Below, piece after piece: positions 1 through 8,263 of a stretch of DNA of 64,000 bases. Under the pieces are notes generated by a model. The model did not search any database, had not been told where the DNA came from, and worked only from the letters and a program-made list of their open reading frames with translations. Made by a program: the position numbers and the translations under genes. Origin of the DNA: Cystobacter ferrugineus (GTDB lineage Bacteria > Myxococcota > Myxococcia > Myxococcales > Myxococcaceae); assembly GCF_001887355.1 (NCBI RefSeq), contig NZ_MPIN01000016.1, positions 227,797-291,796 of the forward strand, read 5' to 3'. Position 1 is the stretch's first letter, and each line of letters starts with the position of its first letter.

Positions 1-683
1 TGCGTCTCGCGGATGTCGCGATCGGTGGCGATGAGGAGCATCTCCCACGCCGCCGGGTCCACCCCATCGAGAGCGCGCGTGTAGCGCACGCCTGGAGGCA
101 GCGGCTTGTCCTCGGGCCACCAGGAGGGCTCGCCCGCTTCCTGGACGAAGAGCACCGGGGCCTCGTTCACCACGGCGGCGCAGCCACGGGTGACGTTGCG
201 CTCCAGATCATCCAGCCGCCAGCCCAGCTCCCGCCCGAGGATGTCCACCGTGAGGGTTCCCCGCACATCCGAGGCGGTGGTGACCACCGGGGTGGAGCCG
301 AGCACGCCGGCCACCCGCTCGGTGAAGGCATTGCCCCGGCCCACGTGTCCCGACAGCACGCAGATGGAGAAGCGGGCGGCGTCATCGACGCACACCACCG
401 CCGGATCCACCTTCTTGTCCTCGAGGAGCGGAGCAATCATGCGCACCACCGCGCCCACGCTGATGATGAAGATGTGGCAGTCGTAGGCGGTGAAGGTGCG
501 CGACAGGGTGGGCCCCATGGGCAGGGGCATTGGCAGGGCGCCCGCGGGGGCCTTGGCCATCAGCTTCTCGGAGACGTACAGCTCCGCGCCCGGCAGCCCA
601 GAGAGGAGCCGCTCGGCGATTCCCAGCCCGTGCAAGGTGATGGCGTAGACGGCGTAGGGTTTGCGTGCCGGGGGGAGGCTCAC
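1..683 (-). CDS. cbiG: CbiG, cobalt-precorrin-5A hydrolase (3' end cut by window edge)
   Basis: I translated this frame directly; it is open from a GTG at 683 to the left edge, giving about 227 residues of a family usually longer than 300. CbiG opens the delta-lactone ring of cobalt-precorrin-5A in the oxygen-independent cobalamin pathway and releases acetaldehyde. The N-terminus (AVYAITLHGLGIAERL) and the central segments around DDAARFSICVLSGHVGRGN and STPVVTTASD fit the CbiG N-terminal and middle domains. The start overlaps the cbiL stop by 4 nt (GTGA), so the two are probably translationally coupled as the last visible genes of the riboswitch operon. The C-terminal domain lies outside the window. 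Confidence 0.9.
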   Translation of the reverse strand, partial: MSLPPARKPYAVYAITLHGLGIAERLLSGLPGAELYVSEKLMAKAPAGALPMPLPMGPTLSRTFTAYDCHIFIISVGAVVRMIAPLLEDKKVDPAVVCVDDAARFSICVLSGHVGRGNAFTERVAGVLGSTPVVTTASDVRGTLTVDILGRELGWRLDDLERNVTRGCAAVVNEAPVLFVQEAGEPSWWPEDKPLPPGVRYTRALDGVDPAAWEMLLIATDRDIRET

Positions 684-1444
684 CGGGCCACCTCCGCAGT
701 CTGGGCGAAGCGACCCGCGAGCACGCCGCTGCGCTCCTTCTTCGCCACCATCACCATGGAGAAGTAGTCGCACTTGTCGTTGCGGATGCTGCGCAGGTCT
801 CGCACCACCTTCTCCTGCCCGGTGGAGGCGCGAGACACGTAGACGGCGCGATCGAGCAGCCCCTCGCGCTCCAGTGCCTCCACCACCTGCGGCATGACCG
901 AGCTCACCTTCATCAGCAGCACGGTGTCGAAGTCGCGCAGCACGCGGGTGAGGTCCTCCACCCCGTAGGTGGCCGGCAGGACGGCGATGCGCTCCTGTCC
1001 ATCGGCCACTGGCACCTGCACCGCAGCGGGCACGGCGGTGATCGACGAGACCGCGGGCACCACCTCGGTGCGCGTCCCGGGGAAACGATGGGGGACCTCG
1101 GCCAGCAGGTAGATGAAGGTGCTGTAGACGAGCGGATCCCCTTCCGTGATGAAGGCCACCTTCTTGCCCGCGGCCAGCCGGGGGGCGAGCTGCGCGTAGG
1201 CTTCCTCCCAGGCGGGCCGCAGCCGCTCGGGATCCTTCGTCATCGGGAAGGTGAGGAAGAGCCGCTCCTGGCCGGGCACCTCGCCCACGTTCTCCTTGGC
1301 GATGCGCCAGGCGAGCGACTCGTCATAGACGGAGCGCCGGGGGATGGCGATGACGTCCGCCGCGCGGAGCGTGTTCACCGCCCGGAGCGTCATCAAATCC
1401 GGAGCCCCCGGTCCCACCCCCACGCCAATCAACACGCCACTCAT
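680..1444 (-). CDS. cbiL: CbiL/CobI, precorrin-2 C20-methyltransferase
   Basis: This 254-residue SAM-dependent methyltransferase adds the C20 methyl group to (cobalt-)precorrin-2. The N-terminus GVGVGPGAPDLMTLRAVNTL is the tetrapyrrole-methylase signature, and ITEGDPLVYSTF is the second conserved motif of the family. Because the operon carries CbiX, CbiD and CbiG, the likely substrate is cobalt-factor II, so I prefer the name cbiL to cobI. The ATG at 1444 overlaps the cbiET stop in an ATGA, and the stop overlaps the cbiG GTG. Length is normal for the family and all expected motifs are present. Confidence 0.93.
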   Translation of the reverse strand: MSGVLIGVGVGPGAPDLMTLRAVNTLRAADVIAIPRRSVYDESLAWRIAKENVGEVPGQERLFLTFPMTKDPERLRPAWEEAYAQLAPRLAAGKKVAFITEGDPLVYSTFIYLLAEVPHRFPGTRTEVVPAVSSITAVPAAVQVPVADGQERIAVLPATYGVEDLTRVLRDFDTVLLMKVSSVMPQVVEALEREGLLDRAVYVSRASTGQEKVVRDLRSIRNDKCDYFSMVMVAKKERSGVLAGRFAQTAEVAR

Positions 1445-2691
1445 GTCGCTTCTCCCTGTATTGCCGCCGGCCGGGTGGCCGCGAAGATGTGGATGGGGTT
1501 CTGCGCCTCGTAACGGAGGTAGTGCGCGAGCGGCTCGCCGCGGGACACGTTGAGCATCGTCACGTCCGGAGTGATTCCGTACGCGCGGAAGGCCGCGTAG
1601 GCCTCGGCCACGTTGTCCAGGGTGATGGCGTTGACCACCAGCCGGCCACCCTCGCGCAGGCGCTTGAAGGCCACGTCGATGATGTCGCGCATGCTGCCCT
1701 TGCTGCCGCCGACGAAGACGGCGTCCGGCGCATCCAGTCCCTCGAGGGCTTCCGGGGCGCGCCCCGCGATGACACGCAGGTTGTCCACCCCGTGGGCGAG
1801 CGCGTTTTCCCGGCACAGGACCACGCCCTCCGGGTCCACCTCGATGGCGAAGACACGTCCCCTGGGGGCGAGCAGCGCCGCCTCGATGCCCACCGAGCCC
1901 GAGCCCGCGCCGATGTCCCACACCACGCTGTCGGGCCGGATCTCCATCTGGGCCAGGGACAGCAGGCGCACCTCGCGCTTGGTGATGAGACCCTTCTTGG
2001 GCATGCGCTTGGCGAAGGCGTCCTCGTGGAGGAAGGACATGCGTGGCGGTGGGCGCCAGGTTGGATCCGTGCGCAGCAGGACGAGGACGTTGAGGGGCCC
2101 GATGTCCGTGCACTCCGCGAGCGCTTCCAGCGAGAAACAGCGGATGCGCTCCTCCGGATTGCCGAGGCTCTCGCAGACCCAGGCCGTGAAGCCGCGCACA
2201 CTGTGCTCCAGGAGGTGGCGGGCCAGCGCCGGGGGCGAGTTCTCGCCATCGGTGAGCAGGGCCACCTTGGCCAGGGGACGCAGCCGCGTGCACAGCCCCT
2301 CGCGCGGACGGCCGTGCACGGAGATGACCTCGGCATCCTCCCAGGACACGCCGATGCGCCCGAAGGCGAGCTGCACCGAGGACGGATGGGGAATGAACTC
2401 CACGTGCTCGGCGCCCACCCTGCGGGCCACCTGGGCGCCAATCCCGAAGAAGAGCGGATCCCCCGAGGCGAGCACGCACACCTGGTTCTCCAGGGCGAGC
2501 TCGGCGATCCGATCCAGCGTCGGGCTGATGCCGCCGCTGAACGAGAGGCGCTCCCCGGAGAACTGGGGAAAGAACTCCAGGTGACGCTTGCCGCCGACCA
2601 GCACCCGGGCCTGCGCCACGGCGTTGGCCGCGCGCGCCGACAAACCCAGACAGCCATCGTCTCCAATGCCCACCACCACCACCGGCTTCAT
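1441..2691 (-). CDS. cbiET: CbiET/CobL-type precorrin-6Y C5,15-methyltransferase (decarboxylating)
   Basis: This 416-residue protein fuses two enzymes. Residues 1 to about 200 are a CbiE tetrapyrrole methylase (VVVVGIGDDGCLGLS; LASGDPLFFGIG). About residue 210 onward is a CbiT Rossmann methyltransferase with KRMPKKGLITKREVR and the SAM-binding stretch VVWDIGAGSGSVGIEAA. Together they methylate C5 and C15 of the corrin ring and remove the C12 acetate carboxyl group. The fusion is common in aerobic and many soil bacteria. The start overlaps the cbiC stop (ATGA) and the stop overlaps the cbiL start. Nothing is truncated. Confidence 0.93.
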   Translation of the reverse strand: MKPVVVVGIGDDGCLGLSARAANAVAQARVLVGGKRHLEFFPQFSGERLSFSGGISPTLDRIAELALENQVCVLASGDPLFFGIGAQVARRVGAEHVEFIPHPSSVQLAFGRIGVSWEDAEVISVHGRPREGLCTRLRPLAKVALLTDGENSPPALARHLLEHSVRGFTAWVCESLGNPEERIRCFSLEALAECTDIGPLNVLVLLRTDPTWRPPPRMSFLHEDAFAKRMPKKGLITKREVRLLSLAQMEIRPDSVVWDIGAGSGSVGIEAALLAPRGRVFAIEVDPEGVVLCRENALAHGVDNLRVIAGRAPEALEGLDAPDAVFVGGSKGSMRDIIDVAFKRLREGGRLVVNAITLDNVAEAYAAFRAYGITPDVTMLNVSRGEPLAHYLRYEAQNPIHIFAATRPAAIQGEAT

Positions 2692-3341
2692 GCCTTCACC
2701 CCATCCGCGCTGAGCATCAGCAGCGCGTGGATGATGGACACGGCGATGGTGCTGCCTCCCTTGCGGCCGCGCACCGCGATGTGCGGCACCGGCAACTCGA
2801 GCACCGCCTCCTTGGACTCCGCCGCCGACACGAAGCCCACCGGCACTCCAATCACCAACGCCGGACGAGCCCCCTCCTCCTTCACCAGCCGGGCCACCTC
2901 CAGGAGCGCCGTGGGCGCGTTGCCCACCGCCACGATGGCACCATTGAGCAGCCCCAGCCGGTGCGCCTTGCGCATGGACTCGATGGCGCGGGTGGAACCC
3001 GCCTCACGGGCCGCGGCGATGACGTCCTCATCCGAGATGAAGCAGTGCGTCCGGCAGCCATAGGCGGCGAGCCGATCCTCGTTGAGACCGGCGAGGATCA
3101 TCTTCACGTCGGCCAGTACCGGGCTGCCGGCACGCAGGGCGCGGATGCCCTCGGCGATGGCATCGGGCGAGAAGCGGGCCAGCTCCTTGAACTCGAAGTC
3201 CGCGGTGGCGTGGATGATGCGCCGCACCACCTGCCACTCGCCCGGCGAGTAGGAATGCGGACCGGCCTCGTTATCGATGATGGAAAAGCTCTCGTCTTCG
3301 ATGCGACGCCCGAGCGTCGTCATCTGCCGCATGTCATTCAT
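2688..3341 (-). CDS. cbiC: CbiC/CobH, (cobalt-)precorrin-8X methylmutase
   Basis: This 217-residue protein moves the methyl group from C11 to C12, converting (cobalt-)precorrin-8 to (hydrogeno)cobyrinate. The stretch VVRRIIHATADFEF contains the family's catalytic histidine, here H44. Further family motifs are GCRTHCFISDEDV and VGNAPTALLEV, followed by IGVPVGFVSAAESK. I chose the ATG at 3341 because it overlaps the cbiD stop in an ATGA and gives the usual family length; the frame stays open further upstream only as coding overlap with cbiD. The gene sits in the middle of the corrin-ring block of the operon. Confidence 0.94.
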   Translation of the reverse strand: MNDMRQMTTLGRRIEDESFSIIDNEAGPHSYSPGEWQVVRRIIHATADFEFKELARFSPDAIAEGIRALRAGSPVLADVKMILAGLNEDRLAAYGCRTHCFISDEDVIAAAREAGSTRAIESMRKAHRLGLLNGAIVAVGNAPTALLEVARLVKEEGARPALVIGVPVGFVSAAESKEAVLELPVPHIAVRGRKGGSTIAVSIIHALLMLSADGVKA

Positions 3342-4447
3342 GCCGCGTGTCTCCTCTCCGGGTACTGCCCGAGCAGGGTTCCGTTGAAATCCACGAGGAC
3401 GGCGCGAACCTCGAGCGGCGCCCCCGCATGGCGGGTGCACTGCTCGACGACGCGCTGGCACACCAGTCCGGTGATGTGGGTGAGGCCGTTGGCCGCGCAC
3501 AGCTCGAGCACGTGGCGGGCGGTGTTGGCGGCCCGGATGTCGGCCACCAGCTTCTCCGGCGCCCCCGCCTCGGCGGCCAGGCTGGCCAGCAGCTCCATGT
3601 TCACCTCGGAGCCGGCCGCGTGCGTCTGCATGCGCCCATCGGCCATCTTGGACAGCTTGCCCATCATCCCCACGATGTGGACACACGCCGCCTGGCGCCG
3701 GGCGGCATGGCGGATGGCCACGCCGATGAAGTCGCCCACCTGGATGAAGGTCTCCTCCGGCAGGTGGGGCAACAGGCCCATGGCGTACTTCTCCGACTTG
3801 CCTCCCGTGGTGAAGACGAGCTCGGTGTTGCCGCGCGTCCGCGCCACGTCGATGGCCTGCACCACGCTCGCCTTGTAGGCGGACGTGGAGTACGGCCGGA
3901 CGATGCCACTGGTGCCGAGGATGGAGATGCCACCGAGAATGCCCAGGCGCGCGTTGAGCGTCTGCAGGGCCATCTCCTCACCTTTGGGGACGTGAATGGT
4001 GACGATGGCGCCCCGTCCCTCGGGCAGCTCCTCCAGCACCATGTCGGTGATGTTGCGGCGCGGCACCGGGTTGATGGCTGGACTGCCCACCTCGAGTCCC
4101 AACCCCTCCTTGGTGACGATCCCCACGCCCTCGCCCCGCTCGAGCACCACCCGGCCTTCGTCGTCCGTCAGCCGCACCTCGGCGACCAGCTCCGCGCCGT
4201 GGGTGCAGTCCGGATCATCCCCGGCGTCCTTGATGACACTGCAAAGGGCTTTCTCCCCATCCCACTCGCAACGGTGCAGGGCGAACGTCACCGTCTGCCG
4301 GTTGGGCAGCGTCGTCTCCACTTGGGTGAGACGCTCGCCGCGCGCCAGCACGCGGGTGGCCGCCTTGGCGGCCGCGGCGGCACAGGCCCCGGTGGTGAAA
4401 CCGGTGCGTGAGCCGCGCTTGTCCCGAGGAGGAGGCGCTTCGCTCAT
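3338..4447 (-). CDS. cbiD: CbiD, cobalt-precorrin-5B C1-methyltransferase
   Basis: This 369-residue protein methylates C1 during ring contraction in the oxygen-independent pathway. The N-terminal RTGFTTGACAAAAAKAA and the later LGTSGIVRPYS and GNTELVFTTGG are hallmark CbiD motifs. CbiD has no role in the oxygen-dependent CobG/CobF route, so it is a strong marker for early cobalt insertion. I placed the start at the ATG at 4447, which forms an ATGA overlap with the preceding flavin reductase gene, rather than further upstream. The stop overlaps the cbiC start. Confidence 0.95.
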   Translation of the reverse strand: MSEAPPPRDKRGSRTGFTTGACAAAAAKAATRVLARGERLTQVETTLPNRQTVTFALHRCEWDGEKALCSVIKDAGDDPDCTHGAELVAEVRLTDDEGRVVLERGEGVGIVTKEGLGLEVGSPAINPVPRRNITDMVLEELPEGRGAIVTIHVPKGEEMALQTLNARLGILGGISILGTSGIVRPYSTSAYKASVVQAIDVARTRGNTELVFTTGGKSEKYAMGLLPHLPEETFIQVGDFIGVAIRHAARRQAACVHIVGMMGKLSKMADGRMQTHAAGSEVNMELLASLAAEAGAPEKLVADIRAANTARHVLELCAANGLTHITGLVCQRVVEQCTRHAGAPLEVRAVLVDFNGTLLGQYPERRHAA

Positions 4448-5181
4448 CCCGCGGCCTTCTTGGAGGGATTGTTGAAGAAGCACTCCATCCGGATGGCCTC
4501 CATCGCCAGTCCGGACTCCACCAGGGCCTGCCGCAACGGGCTCAACACCGCCCCATCCCCGACGAGGTAGACGCGCTCGGGCGCATGGGCGCGCGCGGCC
4601 TCCAGGGCCAACGCCTGGATGTGCGCGATGCGTTCCGGATGGCCCGGCGGTGGGCAGTCCTGGTGCTGGAAACGGCAGCCCAGCGCCTCCACGTCCTCGC
4701 GAGCCTTATCGGCGGGCAGGAACACCGTGGGCGACTCGGAGAACCACAGCAGCCGCGTCCGCTCGCGCTGCGGGGCGAAGGCGCGGCCGTGCACCAGCCC
4801 CAGCGCGGCGGTGATGCCGCTGTCGGTGGCCACCACCAGCGTGTTCCGGGGCGTGGAGTCATCCGGGAGGAAGCTGCCCCACGGCCCGCTGAACGGCAGC
4901 TCCGCGCCCACCGGAGCCTCGTGCAGCATCGCCGAGCCGGGGCCCTCGGCGAGCCGGTAGACACAGATGTGGAAGGTGCGCTGGTCCGCGTCGCTCGACA
5001 CCAGCGAGTAGGCCCGCTTGTGCGCCTTGCCGTCGGCGCGCGGCACACCGGTGTTGAAGATGAGGTACTGGCCTCCGGTGAAGCCCAGCTCCTCCTCGCC
5101 CTGAAGTCGCAGGTGGAGGAGCCTCCCGCGCTCGCCCACGGGCGCGGAGGAGAGGATGCGAGCGGTGCGGGAGACGGCCAT
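4444..5181 (-). CDS. Ferredoxin-NADP reductase-like flavoprotein in the cobalamin operon
   Basis: This 245-residue protein has the two-domain layout of the ferredoxin-NADP(+) oxidoreductase family. A beta-barrel FAD domain carries KRAYSLVSS, which matches the RxYS flavin-binding motif, and the NAD(P) domain starts near VVATDSGITAALGLV. No iron-sulfur cysteine cluster is visible. Its place between the DUF3209-like gene and cbiD, 4 nt after the former and overlapping the latter, suggests it supplies electrons to a cobalamin step. Candidate uses are reduction of cobalt from Co(II) to Co(I) or of the ferredoxin domain fused to CbiX. That role is inferred from position only. Confidence 0.75.
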   Translation of the reverse strand: MAVSRTARILSSAPVGERGRLLHLRLQGEEELGFTGGQYLIFNTGVPRADGKAHKRAYSLVSSDADQRTFHICVYRLAEGPGSAMLHEAPVGAELPFSGPWGSFLPDDSTPRNTLVVATDSGITAALGLVHGRAFAPQRERTRLLWFSESPTVFLPADKAREDVEALGCRFQHQDCPPPGHPERIAHIQALALEAARAHAPERVYLVGDGAVLSPLRQALVESGLAMEAIRMECFFNNPSKKAAG

Positions 5182-5185
5182 GGTG

Positions 5186-5560
5186 CTAGTCCCTCGGGTA
5201 GATTTCGTGGGTGAAGTCGTGCACCTCCTCGAGGTCGCGCCACAGCCGCTGGAGTGACTCGTTCTGGCGCCGCAGCTCCAGCTCCACCGACTTGGTCAGC
5301 ACGAGGAGCGAGCGCAGGTAGGGCATCTTCGGATCATCCGCCCGGGTCGCGGAGACCTTCTCCTGCAGCTCCACCAGGGAGGCCTCGAAGAAGCGCAGCA
5401 TGCCCGCCATGTCGCGCGCCTGCATCAGCGAGCGCACCGGCCCCGGCGTCTCCGCCGCGCTGCCCAGCTCGGCCAGCTCGTGCTGCCGCTCGGCGGCATC
5501 GTCCACTCCCAGGATGTTCATCAGCGCCAACCGCAGCGCCGCCAGTTCATGACAGGCCAT
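5186..5560 (-). CDS. DUF3209-like small protein in the cobalamin operon
   Basis: This 124-residue protein begins MACHELAALRLALMNILG and is mostly predicted helix and charged (EASLVELQEKV; SVELELRRQNESLQRLW). I recall similar proteins, DUF3209, next to cbi genes in haloarchaea and other bacteria, but the function is not known to me. The ATG at 5560 is chosen because an AGGAG sits about 8 nt upstream; an in-frame GTG at 5575 is less well placed. The gene lies between the CbiX-ferredoxin fusion and the flavin reductase-like gene, hinting at a role in metal insertion or electron transfer. The family name is from memory of sequence and context. Confidence 0.65.
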   Translation of the reverse strand: MACHELAALRLALMNILGVDDAAERQHELAELGSAAETPGPVRSLMQARDMAGMLRFFEASLVELQEKVSATRADDPKMPYLRSLLVLTKSVELELRRQNESLQRLWRDLEEVHDFTHEIYPRD

Positions 5561-5571
5561 GTGTGTTCTCC

Positions 5572-6780
5572 TCACTGCATGATGTTGTCGACCAGGCGGG
5601 ACACGAGGCGATCGCCCACCAGGTGCTCATCCACGAGTTCCCGGGCGTCCGCCTCGGTGACTCCGCGATACCAGATGCCATCCGGGTAGACGGCCACGGT
5701 GGGCCCCTCGCCACAGCGGCCCATGCAGGCCGTCCGGGTGATGCGCACCGTGCGCGCCTTGCCCACTTCCTTGAGCTTGCGGCGCAGCGCCTCGATCAGC
5801 GCCACGCTGCCACGCTCGGCGCAGTCGGCGTTGCCGCAGACCAGCACGTGCTTCTCCATCGCGCGGTGGGCGTGCGGATGGGGCGCCGCCTGGGTATGCG
5901 TCTCCCGGTGGCGGATGCTCCAGAGCAGCGCCTTGAGGCCGCCAACGTTCTGCTGGAGGCCCGCGAGCGGCACGCGGTACTGGCAGCCATCGCACGGCAA
6001 CGGCACTCCGCCCGCGAGGGCCTCCTCGATGCGCCGATCCACGTGCTGGACGAGCGGCGACATGCTGCCGTCCGCCAGGTGCGGCGCCACCTCGGCGCGC
6101 AGCCAGGGATAGCGCTCGGCGAAGAGGGCCACCTGGGCGTGGATCTTCTGCAACAGCACCCCGGTGAAGAGGAGGTAGGGCGCCACCAGGATGCGCTCCG
6201 GCCGGGCCCGGGCCACCCACTCCAGCGCCTCCTCCAGCGAGGGCTTCGCGATGCCGACGAAGGCCGGCTGCACCTGGGCGAAGCCCCTGCCCTCCGCGTA
6301 GAGGCGCGTCAGCTTGCAGAAGTCGCCGTTGGCGTCCGGATCCGACGAGCCGCGCCCCAGCATCACCACCACCGTGCGCGCCGCGTCCTGGGCGGAGAGC
6401 GGTCCGGTGCGGGCCTGGGTGCGCTCGAAGGCCAGTTGCGCGAGGTCCGGATGGACGCCGAAGGCCTTCACCGCGAGGAACCGCACGCCCGGGTGATTCT
6501 CGCGCGCCGTGGCGAGCGCCAACGGAATGTCGTTCTTCACGTGCTTGGCGGTGAAGAGGAAGAGCGGGACGACGAGCACTTCCTCCACCTCGGAAGCGAG
6601 GGCATCCAGGGCCTCGGGGAGTGCCGGCGCGGTGAGCTCCACGAAGCCCAGGCCCACGCGCCGCTCCGGATGGGCCTCGCGGTAGGCGTCCACGAAACGG
6701 TGCACCTCGGCGATGGCCTGCGCATCCCGGCTGCCATGTCCGACGAAGAGGATGCCGCGGTGGGAACGAGGGGTGCTCAC
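5572..6780 (-). CDS. cbiX: CbiX sirohydrochlorin cobaltochelatase fused to a C-terminal 2Fe-2S ferredoxin
   Basis: The 402-residue product inserts cobalt into sirohydrochlorin. Two chelatase halves are visible: residues 1-125 contain GHGSRD with H15 and the second histidine motif TAKHVKNDIP, and residues about 130-260 repeat the fold (VVVMLGRGSSDPD). A cysteine pair (CDGC) and a His-rich linker (HTQAAPHPHAHR) follow. From about residue 308 a thioredoxin-like ferredoxin begins, with C315, C320, C352 and C356 as probable cluster ligands. The GTG at 6780 overlaps the cbiO stop (GTGA) and removes a low-complexity upstream extension. The ferredoxin fusion is unusual compared with short CbiX enzymes. 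Confidence 0.9.
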   Translation of the reverse strand: MSTPRSHRGILFVGHGSRDAQAIAEVHRFVDAYREAHPERRVGLGFVELTAPALPEALDALASEVEEVLVVPLFLFTAKHVKNDIPLALATARENHPGVRFLAVKAFGVHPDLAQLAFERTQARTGPLSAQDAARTVVVMLGRGSSDPDANGDFCKLTRLYAEGRGFAQVQPAFVGIAKPSLEEALEWVARARPERILVAPYLLFTGVLLQKIHAQVALFAERYPWLRAEVAPHLADGSMSPLVQHVDRRIEEALAGGVPLPCDGCQYRVPLAGLQQNVGGLKALLWSIRHRETHTQAAPHPHAHRAMEKHVLVCGNADCAERGSVALIEALRRKLKEVGKARTVRITRTACMGRCGEGPTVAVYPDGIWYRGVTEADARELVDEHLVGDRLVSRLVDNIMQ

Positions 6781-7634
6781 GGGTGGGCTTCCTGGTTTGT
6801 GGGGACGAGGTGAGGGAGGAGGCGCCGGGCGGCCTCGGCGACCGTGAGGGGCGGGGCCTCCCCTGACTCGGGAAGGAAGGGCGCGAGCTGGGTCCACAAC
6901 TCGGCGACGGCCGGTGCGCGCAGGTGCGCCCGTGCCAGCAGCGCCGCGTCCCGGAAGACCTCCGCGGGAGGACCGAAGGCGAGCAGTCGCCCCTCGCCGA
7001 GAATGGCCACCCGGTCGGCGAAGAAGGGCACCTCGTCGGTGGCATGGGTGGAGACGACCAGGGCCACGTCGCGCTCGCGCGCCAGTCGCCGCAGCAGTCC
7101 CGCCGTCTCGCGCTCGCCCACCGGATCCAACCCGGCGGTGGGCTCATCGAGCAGCAGCACCGCCGGATGCATCGCCAGCACGCCCGCGAGACAGGCCCGC
7201 TTCTTCTCCCCGAAGCTGAGCGCCTCGATGGGACGCTCCGCCAGGTGAGTCAGCCCGGTGGCCGCGAGCGCCTCGTCCACCCGGGCCCGCACCGCGTCCG
7301 GGGCGAGTCCCTGATGCATCGGCCCGATGGCCACGTCCTCCCCAACCGTGGTGCCGAACAACTGGTCATCCGGATTCTGGAAGGCGAGCGCCAGGCCCGC
7401 CTCGGTCCGGGCCACCGCCCCGCGCGGAGCCACCTGTCCGCGCAGCCACACCTTGCCGGCACGCTCCAGCACCAGCCCCGCGATGCCGCGCAGCAGCGTC
7501 GTCTTGCCGCACCCGTTGGCGCCGAGCAGCGCGACCACCTCTCCCGGACGCACCTCGAGGGAGAGGCCGGAGAGGATGGCGGGGCCACCGGGGTTTCCCA
7601 CCGCGAGCGCCTCGAGTGCGAGCGCCGCCTTCAC
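6777..7634 (-). CDS. cbiO: CbiO, ATP-binding protein of cobalt ECF transporter
   Basis: This 285-residue ABC ATPase powers cobalt uptake with CbiM, CbiN and CbiQ. It shows Walker A GANGCGKTT (residues 38-46), the Q-loop AFQNPDDQLFG, the signature LSFGEKKR and Walker B LLLDEPTAGLD, followed by the H-loop STHATDE. The FQNPDDQ motif is typical of ECF-type ATPases. The start is a GTG at 7634 that overlaps the cbiQ stop in a GTGA. About 60 residues follow the core ATPase domain and probably contact another subunit. The stop overlaps the cbiX start. Confidence 0.92.
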   Translation of the reverse strand: MKAALALEALAVGNPGGPAILSGLSLEVRPGEVVALLGANGCGKTTLLRGIAGLVLERAGKVWLRGQVAPRGAVARTEAGLALAFQNPDDQLFGTTVGEDVAIGPMHQGLAPDAVRARVDEALAATGLTHLAERPIEALSFGEKKRACLAGVLAMHPAVLLLDEPTAGLDPVGERETAGLLRRLARERDVALVVSTHATDEVPFFADRVAILGEGRLLAFGPPAEVFRDAALLARAHLRAPAVAELWTQLAPFLPESGEAPPLTVAEAARRLLPHLVPTNQEAHP

Positions 7635-8263
7635 GACTGATCTCCCGAGGGTGGGAGGTGGGCCCCGCGGCAGCCACGAGCGGCCATCGCCTCGGCGGTG
7701 GCGTGGGCCTGATCGAACGCGCGGACCAGGGTGAGCCCTCCGAGCGCCCCGAGCGAATGCACGCCGCGGCGCACGCCCCGGTAGCCGAGGCGGAGGATCT
7801 GGGCCTCGCGCGCGGTGTGGGCCGCCCGCTCGAGGACCGTGGCGTAGCGCACCGCGAGCGCGATCACCTCGGCGAGCGGGGCCGGCACCCGCCAGGCTCG
7901 CAGCGCGCCCACCAGCGCCCAGGGAGGCGTGAGCGCGATGAGGAGGCCAAAGACGGTGGCCCCCGCGGCGACCCGTGTCCCCAGCACCAGTCCGAGTCTC
8001 CAGGCTCCACTCGCCTCCGGCCGCAGCAGCCCGTGCAGGGCCCAGAGCGCCAGACCCGAGAAGAGGGCCACCCCGAGGCGGCGGAGCAACACCCCTGCCC
8101 GCTCGCCCACCACGAGGGAGGCGAGGAGGGCCAGCACCGCCACCGCCGAGGCGGTGTACGGGGCGGGCCCGGCGAGCGCCACCAGGAGAGCGAACAGCGC
8201 GCCTCCCAGCTTGAGGCGGGCATCGAGCCCGACCATCCGCTCGCGCAGGGCCGCGCGGCTCAC
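7631..8263 (-). CDS. cbiQ: CbiQ, transmembrane component of cobalt ECF transporter
   Basis: This 210-residue membrane protein is the T (coupling) component that links the CbiMN substrate-binding part to CbiO. Several hydrophobic helices are visible in the first 150 residues (ALFALLVALAGPAPYTASA; VAVLALLASLVVG; GVALFSGLALWALHGLL; ATVFGLLIALTPPWALV). The C-terminal coupling region contains AREAQILRLGYRG, resembling the conserved A-R-G motifs of EcfT/CbiQ proteins. The start is a GTG at 8263 in a GTGA overlap with cbiN. It is slightly shorter than many CbiQ proteins but appears complete. Confidence 0.85.
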   Translation of the reverse strand: MSRAALRERMVGLDARLKLGGALFALLVALAGPAPYTASAVAVLALLASLVVGERAGVLLRRLGVALFSGLALWALHGLLRPEASGAWRLGLVLGTRVAAGATVFGLLIALTPPWALVGALRAWRVPAPLAEVIALAVRYATVLERAAHTAREAQILRLGYRGVRRGVHSLGALGGLTLVRAFDQAHATAEAMAARGCRGAHLPPSGDQS

